DNA from: JAPOVO01 sp026708165
GTDB lineage: Bacteria; Chloroflexota; UBA11872; VXNJ01
Direction: 5' to 3'
NCBI GenBank assembly: GCA_965208775.1
Contig: OZ242360.1
Coordinates: 1,922,001 to 1,986,000, forward strand
DNA: 64,000 nucleotides
Positions within the stretch are counted from its first letter, which is position 1, and each line of letters begins with the position of its first letter. Made by a program: the position numbers and the translations under genes. A model generated the notes under the pieces. The model had not been told where the DNA came from, did not search any database, and saw only the letters and a list, made by a program, of their open reading frames with translations. Positions 8,875 through 17,925 of this stretch are shown one piece after another.

Positions 8875-9416
8875 GATTTGGGTTTCTTCCTGTCTTCTGT
8901 TGCGGAGTCGGCAAGCGCCCGCAATTTGTCGTCTATCGCCGCGACTCGATTCTTCTCACGCTCCCCGGCCTCCCGCCGCCTTGCCGCCACCGTCTTCTTC
9001 TTGCTTGGCGCTACCTCCGCCATCGCGTCCCATATAGCTTCGATTGCATTGAGCGCGCCTCTGAGATCGAGGTTTGCGTCAAACGCCACGGTGGTCATCT
9101 CTTCCATGAAGTTGGCATGGCTGGCGGCGAGTTTTTCGACGTCGTTCTGGAGCTTGAACAGCTTTCTGTCGAGCGCCTTGAAATCGGACCTGTGGTCCTT
9201 GCGCTCGGCCAGCAAGTCGTTCCGCAGCTCGGCCATGTTCTCCAGCAGTCCATTCAGGTTTCTGGCGATCATCCTGTGATGTTGCGGGTGGTCCGGCAGC
9301 TTCGCCGGCGTGCGCGCTTTCGAGGTCGTCTTTCGGGCCTGGTCCGGTTCTTTGTTTGCATTGGCCGGCTGCGCAGTGCGCGACTTACTGGCGCGCCGGC
9401 TGGTTCTGGGGGGCAA
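8871..9416 (-). CDS. Hypothetical basic coiled-coil protein
   Basis: No family recognised. The 181-residue protein has a Lys/Arg/Ala-rich N-tail (residues 1-45), like a disordered nucleic-acid-binding tail, then a heptad-like helical stretch at about 55-110 (LLENMAELRNDLLAERKDH; KALDRKLFKLQNDVEKLAAS). A short, less charged region follows, then a second charged helix at the C-terminus (ADSATEDRKKPKS). It overlaps the NYN nuclease by ATGA and is the first gene of that unit. An RNA-binding or scaffold partner for the nuclease is inferred from coupling alone. Confidence 0.6.
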   Translation of the reverse strand: MPPRTSRRASKSRTAQPANANKEPDQARKTTSKARTPAKLPDHPQHHRMIARNLNGLLENMAELRNDLLAERKDHRSDFKALDRKLFKLQNDVEKLAASHANFMEEMTTVAFDANLDLRGALNAIEAIWDAMAEVAPSKKKTVAARRREAGEREKNRVAAIDDKLRALADSATEDRKKPKS

Positions 9417-9714
9417 TTTCGCAGTTCCTCTCTTTTTGGCTCACGCGGAGTGTCGGGTTGGGTTGTAACTCAGTCCGTCAAGTCCGGTCTTCCGCGTCAT
9501 GAGCCGGCGATGCGGCGTTTCGGGGTCATGTAACAAGACTCTTGCACCGCGGCGAAGCGCCGACTACGCCAAACATGATATCCCGTAATGTCGGACCGCC
9601 GGCCCGGAAGTCGGAATGGAGACTCACCCCGGCGCGTCCCGGACGCCCGCCGCCATGGCGTGTAGACAGCGCCGATGAGCGGGCAATTCCCACTTGAGTG
9701 GGCCCGGGCGTGTC
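9417..9714. other. Intergenic stretch with no convincing gene
   Basis: About 300 bases between polA and the coiled-coil gene, both on the minus strand. An 80-codon minus-strand frame here has unnatural composition and no homology signal. Just past the polA stop lies a short perfect hairpin, CCCAC-TTGA-GTGGG (9689-9702), without a T-run, so it is at best a weak transcription end. Confidence 0.5.
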
Positions 9715-12444
9715 TCAAACCGGCGACATCTGCCCCCAATTGGGCCCGGCAGAGACGTCCACCTTTAGCGGAACGTCCAGATCGAACGCGCTGCTCATCA
9801 CTTCGCGCGCGGCCGCCGCCAGCCGGTCGCGCTCCGAGCGTGGAAGCTCGAACAGCAGCTCGTCGTGCACCTGGAGAATCATGATCGCGCGGAAACCGTC
9901 CTCACGCAGACATCGGTCCATCTCGATCATCGCGATCTTCATGATCTCGGCCGCGGTCCCCTGGATAGGCATGTTTATCGCCATGCGTTCCCCGGCCTGC
10001 CGCCTGGCGCGCGACCTCAGCTCCGGTATCTGCCGCCGGCGGTTCAGCAGCGTCGAGACGTATCCGTCGCGGCGCGCTGCTTTGATGGTCGAGTCCATGT
10101 ATTTGCGGACTGCCGGGTACTTTTCGAAATACGATTCGATGATCTGGCGCGACTCCTCCCGCGAAAGGTCCGTCCGCATCTCCAGACCGAAGTCGGTTAT
10201 CCCGTAGATGATTCCGAAATTGGTGGTCTTCGCCACCCGGCGCATCGAGCTCGTAACGCTGTCGGGAGCTACCTCGAACATCTGCGCCGCCGTCGCGGTG
10301 TGAATGTCCTCATCGTTCTGGAACGCCCGCAGCATCGATTCGTCACGCGCGATGTGGGCCAGGACGCGCAGCTCGATCTGCGAATAGTCGGCCGAAAGCA
10401 GGATCGTGTCGGACGATCCGGCGACGAACGCGTTGCGTATCAGCCGCCCGCGCTCGTCACGCACCGGGATGTTCTGGAGATTCGGATTCCGCGACGATAG
10501 CCGACCCGTCGCCGCGACGGTCTGGCTGAGCGTGGTGTGGATCCGGCCCGTTCGCGGGTTCACAAGGCCGGGAAGCGCGTCGATGTAGGTGCTTCGTAGC
10601 TTCGCGAGCTCCCGATATTCCAGCACGCGGTTGACGATCGGGTGCGCGTCGCGAAGGTTGTCCAGTATGTTCTTCGCTGTCGAATAGCCCGTCTTCGTCT
10701 TGCGGGCGGCTGGCAAGCCAAGCTCGTCGAACAGCACGTCGCCTAGCTGCTTGGGAGAGTCGATGTTGAACTCGTGGCCCGCGTCGAGATAAATCTCCTT
10801 CCGAAGCTCGCCAAGCTCGCCTTGCAGCAAACCCGACATCTCCTTGAGCAGGCTCGCGTCGAGCCGCATCCCGTGGTCTTCGATTCGAGCCAGCACGGGA
10901 ACCAGGGCCATCTCGACGTCCCTGAACAGATCGAGCAGATTCCCCTGCTCAAGGTCTTTCTCAATCTCGTCGCCGAGACCAATCAGGGCTATGGCCCTGG
11001 CCCCGGCCGCTTGGGGAAGTCGGTCCGGATCTATTCCTGCCAGACCCCGACGGCGCGGCCACTCCGACTCGGGCGCGTAAAGCTCCGACTGGAATCTGGA
11101 CAGGACGACGGCGTCCACCGTTTCGAGCCGCTGACCGCCCGTCAGCAGGAACGTCGCGACGTTGGTGTCCAGCTCAAAGCCGGCGGCTTCGATTCCAATC
11201 CGCCGCATTGCCCGGATCAACTGCTTTACGTCATGCGAGACCTTGCGTTGCCGCGGGTCTTCCAGCCACGGTTTGATGATGCCCAGTATCTCGGCGGCGG
11301 GGTTGCCGTCCTTGGCTGCTGCGTTGACGTACCATGACTCTTCCGCACCAGTTGCGAAGGCGACTCCGATCAAAGCCAAGCCCTCGATGGTCTCCTCTAT
11401 TACCGCGAACACGGCCGTTGAATCGGCCGCTTCAAGGGCGGCGACGAGCTTCCGCGCGGATGCGGCGTCGGTCACGGCCTCGGTCTCCGGCGCCACGGCC
11501 TGCCCCCCTCCGAACAGTCCCAGTTGCTTGTCGCCGGCGTCCGCCTGCTCCACGACGAACGGCAGCCTGGTCATGAGACTCCTGAACTCGAGCTCCAGGA
11601 ACAGCTCGCGGACTGACTTGGCGTCGGGATTCCACAGCTTGGCGTCCTCCAGCTCGAACTCGATGGGAAGGTCGGTCACGATTGTGGCGAGGTCCTTGCT
11701 CAGCCGGGCGAGCTCGCGATTTTCCTCTGACTGAAGCGCCTTTCTCGGGCGACCGGGAAGCTCGTCCACGTGGTCGAGCACGTTTTCGACGGTGCCGTAG
11801 CGGCCAAGCAGGGTCACCGCCGTCTTCTCGCCTATCCCCGGCACTCCGGGGATGTTGTCCGATGAGTCACCCTGGAGGGCCTTCAGATCGACGATCTGGG
11901 CGGGAGAAAGCCCGCTCCAGCGTTCGGCCACCTTGTCCCTGTCGTAGATGACCGGCTCGCCGGTCCGCGGATTGCTCGTGAGAACCCGGACGTTTTCGTC
12001 TATTAGCTGGTAGGCGTCGCGGTCGCCCGTTATCAGCATCACCTCCAGGCCCAGCTCCGTGCCCTTCTTCGCCATGAACCCCAGGATGTCGTCGGCTTCG
12101 TATCCGGCGATCTCGAAGCACGGAAGGCCGAGCGCGTCCGTGACCTGTCGGACCCGGCCAAACTGGATAACCAATTCGTCCGGCGGCGACTCTCGGTCCG
12201 CCTTGTAATCGTCGAAAATGTCGTCGCGAAACGTGCCGCCCGGAGCGTCGAACGCCACGACGCCGTACTGCGGCTTCACCTGGTCCACCACCCGAAACAG
12301 CATGTTTACGAAGCCGTAGACGGCGTTCGTAGGCTCCCCCTTGGATGTGGAAAAGCTTGTGGGAACCGCGTGGAAAGCCCTGTGGATAAGCGACATGGCG
12401 TCCACTACGATGAGCCTCGGACGGGAGGGGTTGGGAGCGTTCAT
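9715..12444 (-). CDS. polA: DNA polymerase I
   Basis: Replication and repair polymerase of 909 residues. The 5' nuclease/flap domain (about 1-290) contains VVDAMSLIHRAF and GDSSDNIPGVPGIGEKTA. The middle domain (about 330-510) keeps the 3'-5' exonuclease fold but its acidic ligands look lost: the DxE strand reads FAVIEET. The polymerase domain has motif A DYSQIELRVLAHIA (near 685), motif B RRVAKTTNFGIIYG (near 740) and motif C QVHDELLFE (near 862). The ATG at 12444 overlaps the stop of the upstream XdhC-type gene (ATGA) and gives the standard N-terminus; 27 extra codons upstream are rejected. Confidence 0.97.
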   Translation of the reverse strand: MNAPNPSRPRLIVVDAMSLIHRAFHAVPTSFSTSKGEPTNAVYGFVNMLFRVVDQVKPQYGVVAFDAPGGTFRDDIFDDYKADRESPPDELVIQFGRVRQVTDALGLPCFEIAGYEADDILGFMAKKGTELGLEVMLITGDRDAYQLIDENVRVLTSNPRTGEPVIYDRDKVAERWSGLSPAQIVDLKALQGDSSDNIPGVPGIGEKTAVTLLGRYGTVENVLDHVDELPGRPRKALQSEENRELARLSKDLATIVTDLPIEFELEDAKLWNPDAKSVRELFLELEFRSLMTRLPFVVEQADAGDKQLGLFGGGQAVAPETEAVTDAASARKLVAALEAADSTAVFAVIEETIEGLALIGVAFATGAEESWYVNAAAKDGNPAAEILGIIKPWLEDPRQRKVSHDVKQLIRAMRRIGIEAAGFELDTNVATFLLTGGQRLETVDAVVLSRFQSELYAPESEWPRRRGLAGIDPDRLPQAAGARAIALIGLGDEIEKDLEQGNLLDLFRDVEMALVPVLARIEDHGMRLDASLLKEMSGLLQGELGELRKEIYLDAGHEFNIDSPKQLGDVLFDELGLPAARKTKTGYSTAKNILDNLRDAHPIVNRVLEYRELAKLRSTYIDALPGLVNPRTGRIHTTLSQTVAATGRLSSRNPNLQNIPVRDERGRLIRNAFVAGSSDTILLSADYSQIELRVLAHIARDESMLRAFQNDEDIHTATAAQMFEVAPDSVTSSMRRVAKTTNFGIIYGITDFGLEMRTDLSREESRQIIESYFEKYPAVRKYMDSTIKAARRDGYVSTLLNRRRQIPELRSRARRQAGERMAINMPIQGTAAEIMKIAMIEMDRCLREDGFRAIMILQVHDELLFELPRSERDRLAAAAREVMSSAFDLDVPLKVDVSAGPNWGQMSPV

Positions 12445-13271
12445 CGCTCTGTTTCGCCTGACGCCACGTACCGCCGCCACTCCGTCAGGCGCAGCGAAGG
12501 GGCGGCCCCGCCGCGCTTGACGCATACCATTTCGGCGACGATCGCCAGACCGATTTCCTCGGGCGTCAATGCGCCGAAGTCAAGTCCTATCGGCGCGTAG
12601 ACTTTCTCCAGCAGCTCGGGGGCGAAGCCTTCGGATATCAACCGCCGGTAGACCACAAGCACCCGCCGCGTGCTCCCGATCATGCCGATGTAGCGGGCCT
12701 TGGAGTCCAGCACCAGACGCAGCGCCGCCTCGTCGAAGGCGTGTGCGCGGGTTACCAGCACGATGTAGGTCGCATCGTCGATATAGACATCCGACAGCGC
12801 CGACTCGATGTCCTTGGCAATGACCCTGTCCGCCTCCGGAAACCGCTCGCGGTTTGCGTAATCGGAGCGGTCGTCGATAACCGTGATCTCGAATCCGACC
12901 TGGCTGGCGATGCGGGAGACCGTGACCGCTATGTGTCCCGCGCCGACGACTATCAAATGGTCGCGGGGCACCATCGGCTCAACGTATATCCCGATAGCGT
13001 CCGGATTGCGGCGCGTGCTCGACAAGCCGTGAAGATCGTAATAATGCAGGCTCGGCCTGCGGGATTCGAGCGCCGCCGCGGCGTCCTTGAGCACCGCCGA
13101 TTCAAGCTGACCGCCGCCGAACGGAGAGTTCAGGCGGCCGTCGGCGCCGAGGATCGACTTCTGCCCCAACCGCAGCCCCGATTGCGGCATCGTCTTGACC
13201 ACAGTTAACAAGACCGCCGGTTCGCGGCGGTCGAGCTTGAGCGAGGCGGTCTCGGCGGTTGACCGCGTCAA
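12441..13271 (-). CDS. XdhC/CoxI-family molybdoenzyme accessory protein (Rossmann-containing)
   Basis: A 276-residue relative of XdhC/CoxI, which handle molybdenum cofactor sulfuration and insertion into xanthine or CO dehydrogenase-type enzymes. Residues 1-75 form a CoxI-type head in which the usual GGGC turn reads GGGQLES, so the Cys is replaced. The C-terminal Rossmann half has LIVVGAGHIAVTVSRIASQVGF and YIGMIGSTRR. The TTG start at 13271 overlaps the stop of the preceding small CoxI gene (TTGA). No molybdoenzyme structural gene is in the window; modBC upstream supports molybdenum use. Confidence 0.82.
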   Translation of the reverse strand: MTRSTAETASLKLDRREPAVLLTVVKTMPQSGLRLGQKSILGADGRLNSPFGGGQLESAVLKDAAAALESRRPSLHYYDLHGLSSTRRNPDAIGIYVEPMVPRDHLIVVGAGHIAVTVSRIASQVGFEITVIDDRSDYANRERFPEADRVIAKDIESALSDVYIDDATYIVLVTRAHAFDEAALRLVLDSKARYIGMIGSTRRVLVVYRRLISEGFAPELLEKVYAPIGLDFGALTPEEIGLAIVAEMVCVKRGGAAPSLRLTEWRRYVASGETER

Positions 13272-13600
13272 TCCACGCCGGTCCCGCCGGGCGGCCACAC
13301 GTCGATGAAAACGTTGACGGTGCCGCCGCACACGTCGCCCTCGCCCTTGAAGTCGTCGACCAGGTCTACCGAGATCAACCGTCCGCTGCCGTCCGCGAGC
13401 GCGTACGTCGCCTCGCGCCAGATGTCCGCCTCGACGCAGCCGCCGCCGACCGTACCCATTCCGGCTCCGTCCTCGAACACCAGCATCTTGGCTCCGACCT
13501 TTTGCGGGGTCGAACCGCGCGAATCCACTATGGTTGCCATGGCAACCGATTCGCCAGCATCATTCCGTCTTGAGATTTCGTCGTAGAGTTGTTTTACCAA
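13268..13600 (-). CDS. Small XdhC/CoxI N-terminal-domain protein
   Basis: A 110-residue protein equal to the N-terminal XdhC_CoxI domain alone: ATIVDSRGSTPQKVGAKML followed by GTVGGGCVEADIW, with the conserved Cys intact, and GDVCGGTVNVFIDVW at the end. The next gene is a fuller XdhC with this Cys missing, so the pair probably works as a split heterodimer. The in-frame stop is real, because the partner continues in another frame from an overlapping TTG. It heads a minus-strand unit with polA. Confidence 0.82.
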   Translation of the reverse strand: MVKQLYDEISRRNDAGESVAMATIVDSRGSTPQKVGAKMLVFEDGAGMGTVGGGCVEADIWREATYALADGSGRLISVDLVDDFKGEGDVCGGTVNVFIDVWPPGGTGVD

Positions 13601-13710
13601 GTCAGTTGAAACTTCCAGGTTTGGATTTGCTTCGCCGCCGCTCGCGCGTGGCTAATTCTACTATCCGGCGGCAAAGCCCCCTTCGGCCTGAACCGGCGCG
13701 GCGGCGATAA

Positions 13711-14520
13711 GTGCCGGAGCTGCCGGAGGTCGAAACGGTCGCACGCCGGCTGCGCGAAACAACCCGCGGCTTGGCTATTCGAGCCGTGGAGGTCTTCGAC
13801 CCTAAGCTCGATCACTTGCTCGGTGAGCAGTCGCCGCTCGACGCCGGAATCCTGGACGTCGTCCGGCGGGGCAAGTTTCTGGCTCTCCTGCTCGACGACG
13901 ACCGCGTGCTGGTGATGCACATGATGATGTCCGGGCGCATTCTCGTCCGCCGGGTCGACGATCCTCCCGACAAGTACCTGCGCGCCGCGTTCACCCTGGA
14001 CGGTCAGACGCAAATCCGCTTCTGCGATCCGCGCCGGTTCGGGACCGCCAGGGTCATCGGGCCGGACGATTACAAGGGCTTCCAGTCGCGTCTGGGAATC
14101 GAGCCGTTTTCTAGGCACTTCACGACTCGCAATCTCACCCGCAGGCTCGAAGGCCGGACCGTTGCGATCAAGACCGCGCTGCTGAATCAGTCGATACTGG
14201 CCGGGGTTGGAAACATCTACGCCGACGAGGCGCTGTGGCGCGTGCGCCTGAGTCCGCTCCTGCCCGCCGGCAAGCTTGACCACAGGCAAGTTGCGTCGCT
14301 GGTGAGGGCCGTGCGGCGCGTGCTGCGCGACGGCCTGAAGGCCGGCGGCACGACGTTCGGGAGTTACGCCGACGCCGACGGGCGGCCCGGTGAGAATCAG
14401 CAGAATCTCAACGTCTTTCGCCGTACTGACCAGCCCTGTCCGCGATGTCGAACTTCTATCGAGAGCGAAGCAATTGGGGGCAGGACAAGCCACTTTTGCC
14501 CCAGATGCCAGCGGCGCTAG
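13711..14520 (+). CDS. mutM: Formamidopyrimidine-DNA glycosylase
   Basis: Bifunctional base-excision repair enzyme that removes oxidised purines such as 8-oxoguanine. The start PELPEVETVARRL gives the catalytic Pro2 and Glu3 after Met removal; the start codon is GTG at 13711. The Lys of GKFLALLL (near 54) is the conserved DNA-contacting residue, and the helix-two-turn-helix motif LLNQSILAGVGNIYADEALW is complete. The C-terminal zinc finger has CPRC and CPRC pairs separated by about 16 residues. Its TAG stop overlaps the stop of the opposing rqcH gene. Confidence 0.96.
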   Translation: MPELPEVETVARRLRETTRGLAIRAVEVFDPKLDHLLGEQSPLDAGILDVVRRGKFLALLLDDDRVLVMHMMMSGRILVRRVDDPPDKYLRAAFTLDGQTQIRFCDPRRFGTARVIGPDDYKGFQSRLGIEPFSRHFTTRNLTRRLEGRTVAIKTALLNQSILAGVGNIYADEALWRVRLSPLLPAGKLDHRQVASLVRAVRRVLRDGLKAGGTTFGSYADADGRPGENQQNLNVFRRTDQPCPRCRTSIESEAIGGRTSHFCPRCQRR

Positions 14521-16226
14521 TCGGCTTCGATGTCACGCGCGGGCCTCACCCGGTAGGTTTGCTCCGACCGGTAATTGACTTGTCCGGGCTGACCGCCGCG
14601 CGTCCTGCGGACGAACTTGCGGCGGGTAACGTCCACGTCCACGCTCGCGTCGAGCCTCGCCCCGCTGAATCCGGCCGCCAGCCGCGCGGCCGAACGGATC
14701 ACGCTCTCCGGCGCGTTTCCTCCCTGCGAACGCACTACCACGTGAGCGCCGGGCGTGCCGCGGGCGTGCATCCAAATGTCGTCCGGCCCCGCGATCTTGA
14801 ACGTAAGGTGCTCGTTTTGCGCCGCGCTGCGCCCCAGCAAGACTTGCCATCCTTCAATCTCAAACGAGCTTGGGCGTACTCGCGCCGTCTCTTTCGGACG
14901 CCGTTTCCGTGATTCGAGCAGCCCGGCCTCCGCGAACACCCGTTCGAGGCCCGCCAGTTCCGACTCCGACTCCGCCAGCTCCAGGTCAACGAGGGCCTGT
15001 CCCACGAACTCCGCTTGCAGTTCGGCCTGCCTCATGAGGCCCGGAGTCTTGCGTCCCGCGGACTGGGCGCTGCGATAGCGCTTGAAATACGACTGCGCGT
15101 TTTCAACAGGTGTGAGACTCGGGTCCAGCCGGATGTCCCGTCCGTCGAGGCTTACGGAGCCTGCTCCATCCTGGACGCCGGACGCGTAAGCCAGCAGCAG
15201 CTCGCCCTTCTCTCGGAGCGCCACCGCCCGCTCGGACTCTTTCAGCGCTCTTCGCAGCGATTCAAGCCGGCGCAGGTGGAAGTCCCGCCTTTTGGTCAAG
15301 ATGACTCGAAGCTGGTCTGCTCGTGGAGATGAGAAGCTGCGCCCGTCCGTCGAATCGGAGTGAAACCGCTCAATCGCGGTCGATATCGAATCGACTGTCT
15401 CGGTGTCCGGGAACTGATGTAGCTCGTAGGCTGCGTAAGCGGTCGGCGAGCCGTTTTCAAGCGCGACAACCGGATGCGCGCTGCCGGACTCGACGCTCGT
15501 AAAGATGTCCCTCAACTCGCGAAGCGGCCGTTCCCAGTCAGACAGTTCGGACGCCCTCAGGTCGGTCCTTCCCACCGAGCGGTACAGCGCCTCACGGGCG
15601 GCAAGCGGACTCACGCCCGCCGAACAACCCACGAGCACCCTCCACGCCGGTTCGTCCGCCCGGCTGGCGGCGGCAGCTCCCGGATCGCCCACCGCCACTT
15701 TAGAAGGGTGCGGTTTGCCGAGCGGCGGTGGAGGTACGTAGGGATGCTTCGGAAGGATCGACCGGTACCGGTTGACCGACCCGCCAACCCGCTTCATGGC
15801 GTCCATGACGAGTCCGGCTTCGTCGACCAGCACCACGTTGCTGTGCCGCCCCGTCAGCTCCGCTACAAGCTCAACGCGTCGCGAACCGCCCGCCCGTTCG
15901 GGATTGGACGATATTTGCAGCACGATGATGCGTTCCAGCGGCGGCTGGCTGACCGCCAGGATTCGACCGCCGCGGACGTACTTCCGCAGTAGCTGGAGCA
16001 GCGGCGTCTCGCGATCAGTTGTGCGGCGCAGCGGCTTCGACGACAGCAGCGCGTGTGGAACCTTGTTCGAAGCGCGGATGCACAGTCGGCAGGTCCGGCC
16101 CCGCGCGTAGATCTCGAGTCCCACCGACGACTCGCCGATGAGCCGCACCTTCTGGACCCGTCCTCCGACGATGGCTGTTTCGAGGTCCCGTGTCAGTGAC
16201 GTGACCGCGAGAGTATCGAAGCTCAT
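14517..16226 (-). CDS. rqcH: Rqc2/NEMF-family ribosome quality control protein RqcH
   Basis: A 569-residue NFACT protein that binds stalled 50S subunits and directs C-terminal alanine tailing. NFACT-N starts at the ATG (FDTLAVTSLTRDLE). The helical, Arg-rich middle (about 330-430) is coiled coil-like, and NFACT-R/DUF814 occupies about 450-555 (WQVLLGRSAAQNEHLTFK; DIWMHARGTPGAHVVVRS). In the N-domain the position usually DR appears as ER (PLERIIVL). The ATG at 16226 overlaps the kinase stop (ATGA); 179 codons of open frame before it are shadow. Fibronectin-binding is an old name for the family. Confidence 0.9.
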   Translation of the reverse strand: MSFDTLAVTSLTRDLETAIVGGRVQKVRLIGESSVGLEIYARGRTCRLCIRASNKVPHALLSSKPLRRTTDRETPLLQLLRKYVRGGRILAVSQPPLERIIVLQISSNPERAGGSRRVELVAELTGRHSNVVLVDEAGLVMDAMKRVGGSVNRYRSILPKHPYVPPPPLGKPHPSKVAVGDPGAAAASRADEPAWRVLVGCSAGVSPLAAREALYRSVGRTDLRASELSDWERPLRELRDIFTSVESGSAHPVVALENGSPTAYAAYELHQFPDTETVDSISTAIERFHSDSTDGRSFSSPRADQLRVILTKRRDFHLRRLESLRRALKESERAVALREKGELLLAYASGVQDGAGSVSLDGRDIRLDPSLTPVENAQSYFKRYRSAQSAGRKTPGLMRQAELQAEFVGQALVDLELAESESELAGLERVFAEAGLLESRKRRPKETARVRPSSFEIEGWQVLLGRSAAQNEHLTFKIAGPDDIWMHARGTPGAHVVVRSQGGNAPESVIRSAARLAAGFSGARLDASVDVDVTRRKFVRRTRGGQPGQVNYRSEQTYRVRPARDIEAD

Positions 16227-17080
16227 CCGGTCCCGGTGCGCGCGGACATCCGCCTTCTGACCTCGTCTTCCGAGGCCAGCCCGTCCACGCCGGGCTTCTC
16301 GATGAGAAACGCCGCTGCCGCGGCGGCGAACCGTGCGGCTTCGAGGGTCGACTTTGAGCGTCGAAGCTCCAGAAAGAACGCGGCGGCGAACACATCGCCC
16401 GCGCCAGTCGGATCGACCTCGCGGGCGGGAAACGCCGGAACCCGGACGACCCGCCCGTCGGTTATCACGTCGGCTCCCTTCGAAGCTCGGGTAACCACGG
16501 TGAGTTTCGCCGAGTTGATGTACCGCGACGCCTCCCGCTCGCTCGGTACGTCGTCCTCGCTGAAGACCAGCGCGTCGGCGCGGTCGAGCACTTTCGAATA
16601 GCCCTCCCAAGCCCGGCTCTCGACCAGGCCGTCCGCGCGCCGCCGCCGCAGCCAGCCTTGGGGAGTGACGCCGACCAGGCTTTCCGCGCTGATCGCATTC
16701 ACGAAGTCCACCGACACTTCGCCGGCCAGCGGCCCCAGGTGCACGATAGGGGCCGATTCCCAACCATCGGGCAAATGTTCGATGGACAGTGGCGAGGCCT
16801 CGCTCAGAAGACGTTGAGTGCGGCGCCCGCCCGTGGAGTAGATGTTCCGGAATACCATCGATGTCGGAGAGGCGATCCAGCGTAGCTGGGCGCCTGGGAG
16901 ACTTGCTTCAACCCGCCCGCGGTCCTCCGGATTCCCGGAAGTCAGAACTCCTACGGTTGCGCCAAGCTCGATTGCGGCGCGGCCCCCATAGCTGACCGTG
17001 CCTCCGAGCGTGAATCCTCCGGGAGCTTCATCGAGGCAGAAGTTACCGACGCATACGTAATCCGGTACCGCCTTCGACAT
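16223..17080 (-). CDS. PfkB-family carbohydrate kinase
   Basis: A 285-residue ribokinase-like sugar or nucleoside kinase. The C-terminal PfkB signature DPTGAGDVFAAAFF contains the catalytic Asp and anion hole, and the N-terminal substrate loop is represented by GGTVSYGGRAAIELGATVGVL. The sugar specificity cannot be read. It sits between jag and rqcH, overlaps rqcH by ATGA and is separated from jag by 26 bases, so it travels in the ribosome/membrane-insertion operon for no obvious reason. The start is ATG at 17080. Confidence 0.85.
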   Translation of the reverse strand: MSKAVPDYVCVGNFCLDEAPGGFTLGGTVSYGGRAAIELGATVGVLTSGNPEDRGRVEASLPGAQLRWIASPTSMVFRNIYSTGGRRTQRLLSEASPLSIEHLPDGWESAPIVHLGPLAGEVSVDFVNAISAESLVGVTPQGWLRRRRADGLVESRAWEGYSKVLDRADALVFSEDDVPSEREASRYINSAKLTVVTRASKGADVITDGRVVRVPAFPAREVDPTGAGDVFAAAFFLELRRSKSTLEAARFAAAAAAFLIEKPGVDGLASEDEVRRRMSARTGTG

Positions 17081-17106
17081 CGCACCGTAGCCCCGCGCCC
17101 GCGTCT

Positions 17107-17925
17107 CTAGCCCTCCGGGCCGATTACAACCCGCCGTTCCTTGCCCTGGCCGACGCTGTAGGTCCGCACGCCCTCGTGATCGGCGAGGGCTATGTGGACG
17201 AGCCTGCGTTCGTGCGCCGGCATAGCTTCGAGAGTGATCGGCTCGTGCGTCTCGTTGACTGTTTCGGCGGTGTGCCGCGCCAGTTCGCCTAGCTCGTCCT
17301 CGCGCTCCTTGCGGTAGCCGTTCACGTCGATGAACACCCGCACACCGCGCCGGGCCATGCGTCCCAGCATGGAGTTGAGCAGGAATCCGAAAGCCCGGAG
17401 ATTCTCCCCTCGAGGCCCTATCAGGCTTTCCAGCTCGTGGTCATCTTCCGAGTAGATGTTGAACGAAAGCGGGTCCTCGGATGTCGTTTCCACGCTTGCG
17501 TCGAACCCCATGCGGTCGACCAGGCCCTGGATAAGCTCGCCCGTGATCTCCGCGAGGTTTTCGGCTTCGACGGGCTCCGTCTCTTCGATCGGTTCCGGCT
17601 CGTCGAGATACACAGGCGGCGGCGCTGGAGTCCGTGGCAGTGGCGCTTGACGCCGTGGAGGTGGCGCTTGACGCCGTGGAGGTGGCGCCTCGACGGTGTC
17701 GGGAGCCGGTTCCAGATCGGCTTCGACCTCGTCGCCGACAAACGGACTGGTGCGTCGCGTGACCAGGATCCGCGCCTCGCGCGCTCCCAATCCGAGCAGC
17801 TTCCCCGGAGTCCCGGAATCCATGATCTTGATATCGACTTCATCCAGGGTCGCGTCCAGCTTGAGAAGCGCCAGCTTTACAGCTTCCTCAACGGTTCTTG
17901 CCGCTGTCTCCACCTGGTCAGCCAC
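17107..17925 (-). CDS. jag: Jag/KhpB RNA-binding protein (Jag-N, KH, R3H)
   Basis: A 272-residue RNA-binding protein partnered with YidC in many Gram-positives. The Jag N-domain is at 1-55 (EEAVKLALLKLDA; KLLGLGAREARILV). A Pro/Arg linker (about 75-115) is encoded partly by a 21-base tandem repeat. The KH-II domain follows (LIGPRGENLRAFGFLLNSM), then an R3H domain (AHERRLVHIALADHEGVRTYSVGQGKERR). It starts inside the end of yidC (8-base overlap), so expression is coupled to the insertase. Confidence 0.92.
   Translation of the reverse strand: MADQVETAARTVEEAVKLALLKLDATLDEVDIKIMDSGTPGKLLGLGAREARILVTRRTSPFVGDEVEADLEPAPDTVEAPPPRRQAPPPRRQAPLPRTPAPPPVYLDEPEPIEETEPVEAENLAEITGELIQGLVDRMGFDASVETTSEDPLSFNIYSEDDHELESLIGPRGENLRAFGFLLNSMLGRMARRGVRVFIDVNGYRKEREDELGELARHTAETVNETHEPITLEAMPAHERRLVHIALADHEGVRTYSVGQGKERRVVIGPEG
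17640..17681. repeat. 21-base tandem repeat inside jag
   Basis: Two full copies of a 21-base unit (GTGGCGCTTGACGCCGTGGAG on the plus strand is the start of each; a third partial copy follows). On the coding strand it gives the heptad PPPRRQA twice in the linker. The multiple of three keeps the frame, so copy number can vary without breaking the gene. Confidence 0.9.

Noticed and set aside
9497..9739. 80-codon minus-strand frame between polA and the coiled-coil gene
   Set aside because: Arg/Gly/Ser-rich with no ribosome site and overlapping the polA end.
13268..13271. TGA between the two XdhC-type genes as a second selenocysteine site
   Set aside because: The larger gene continues in a different frame from an overlapping TTG, so it is a normal stop, not recoding.
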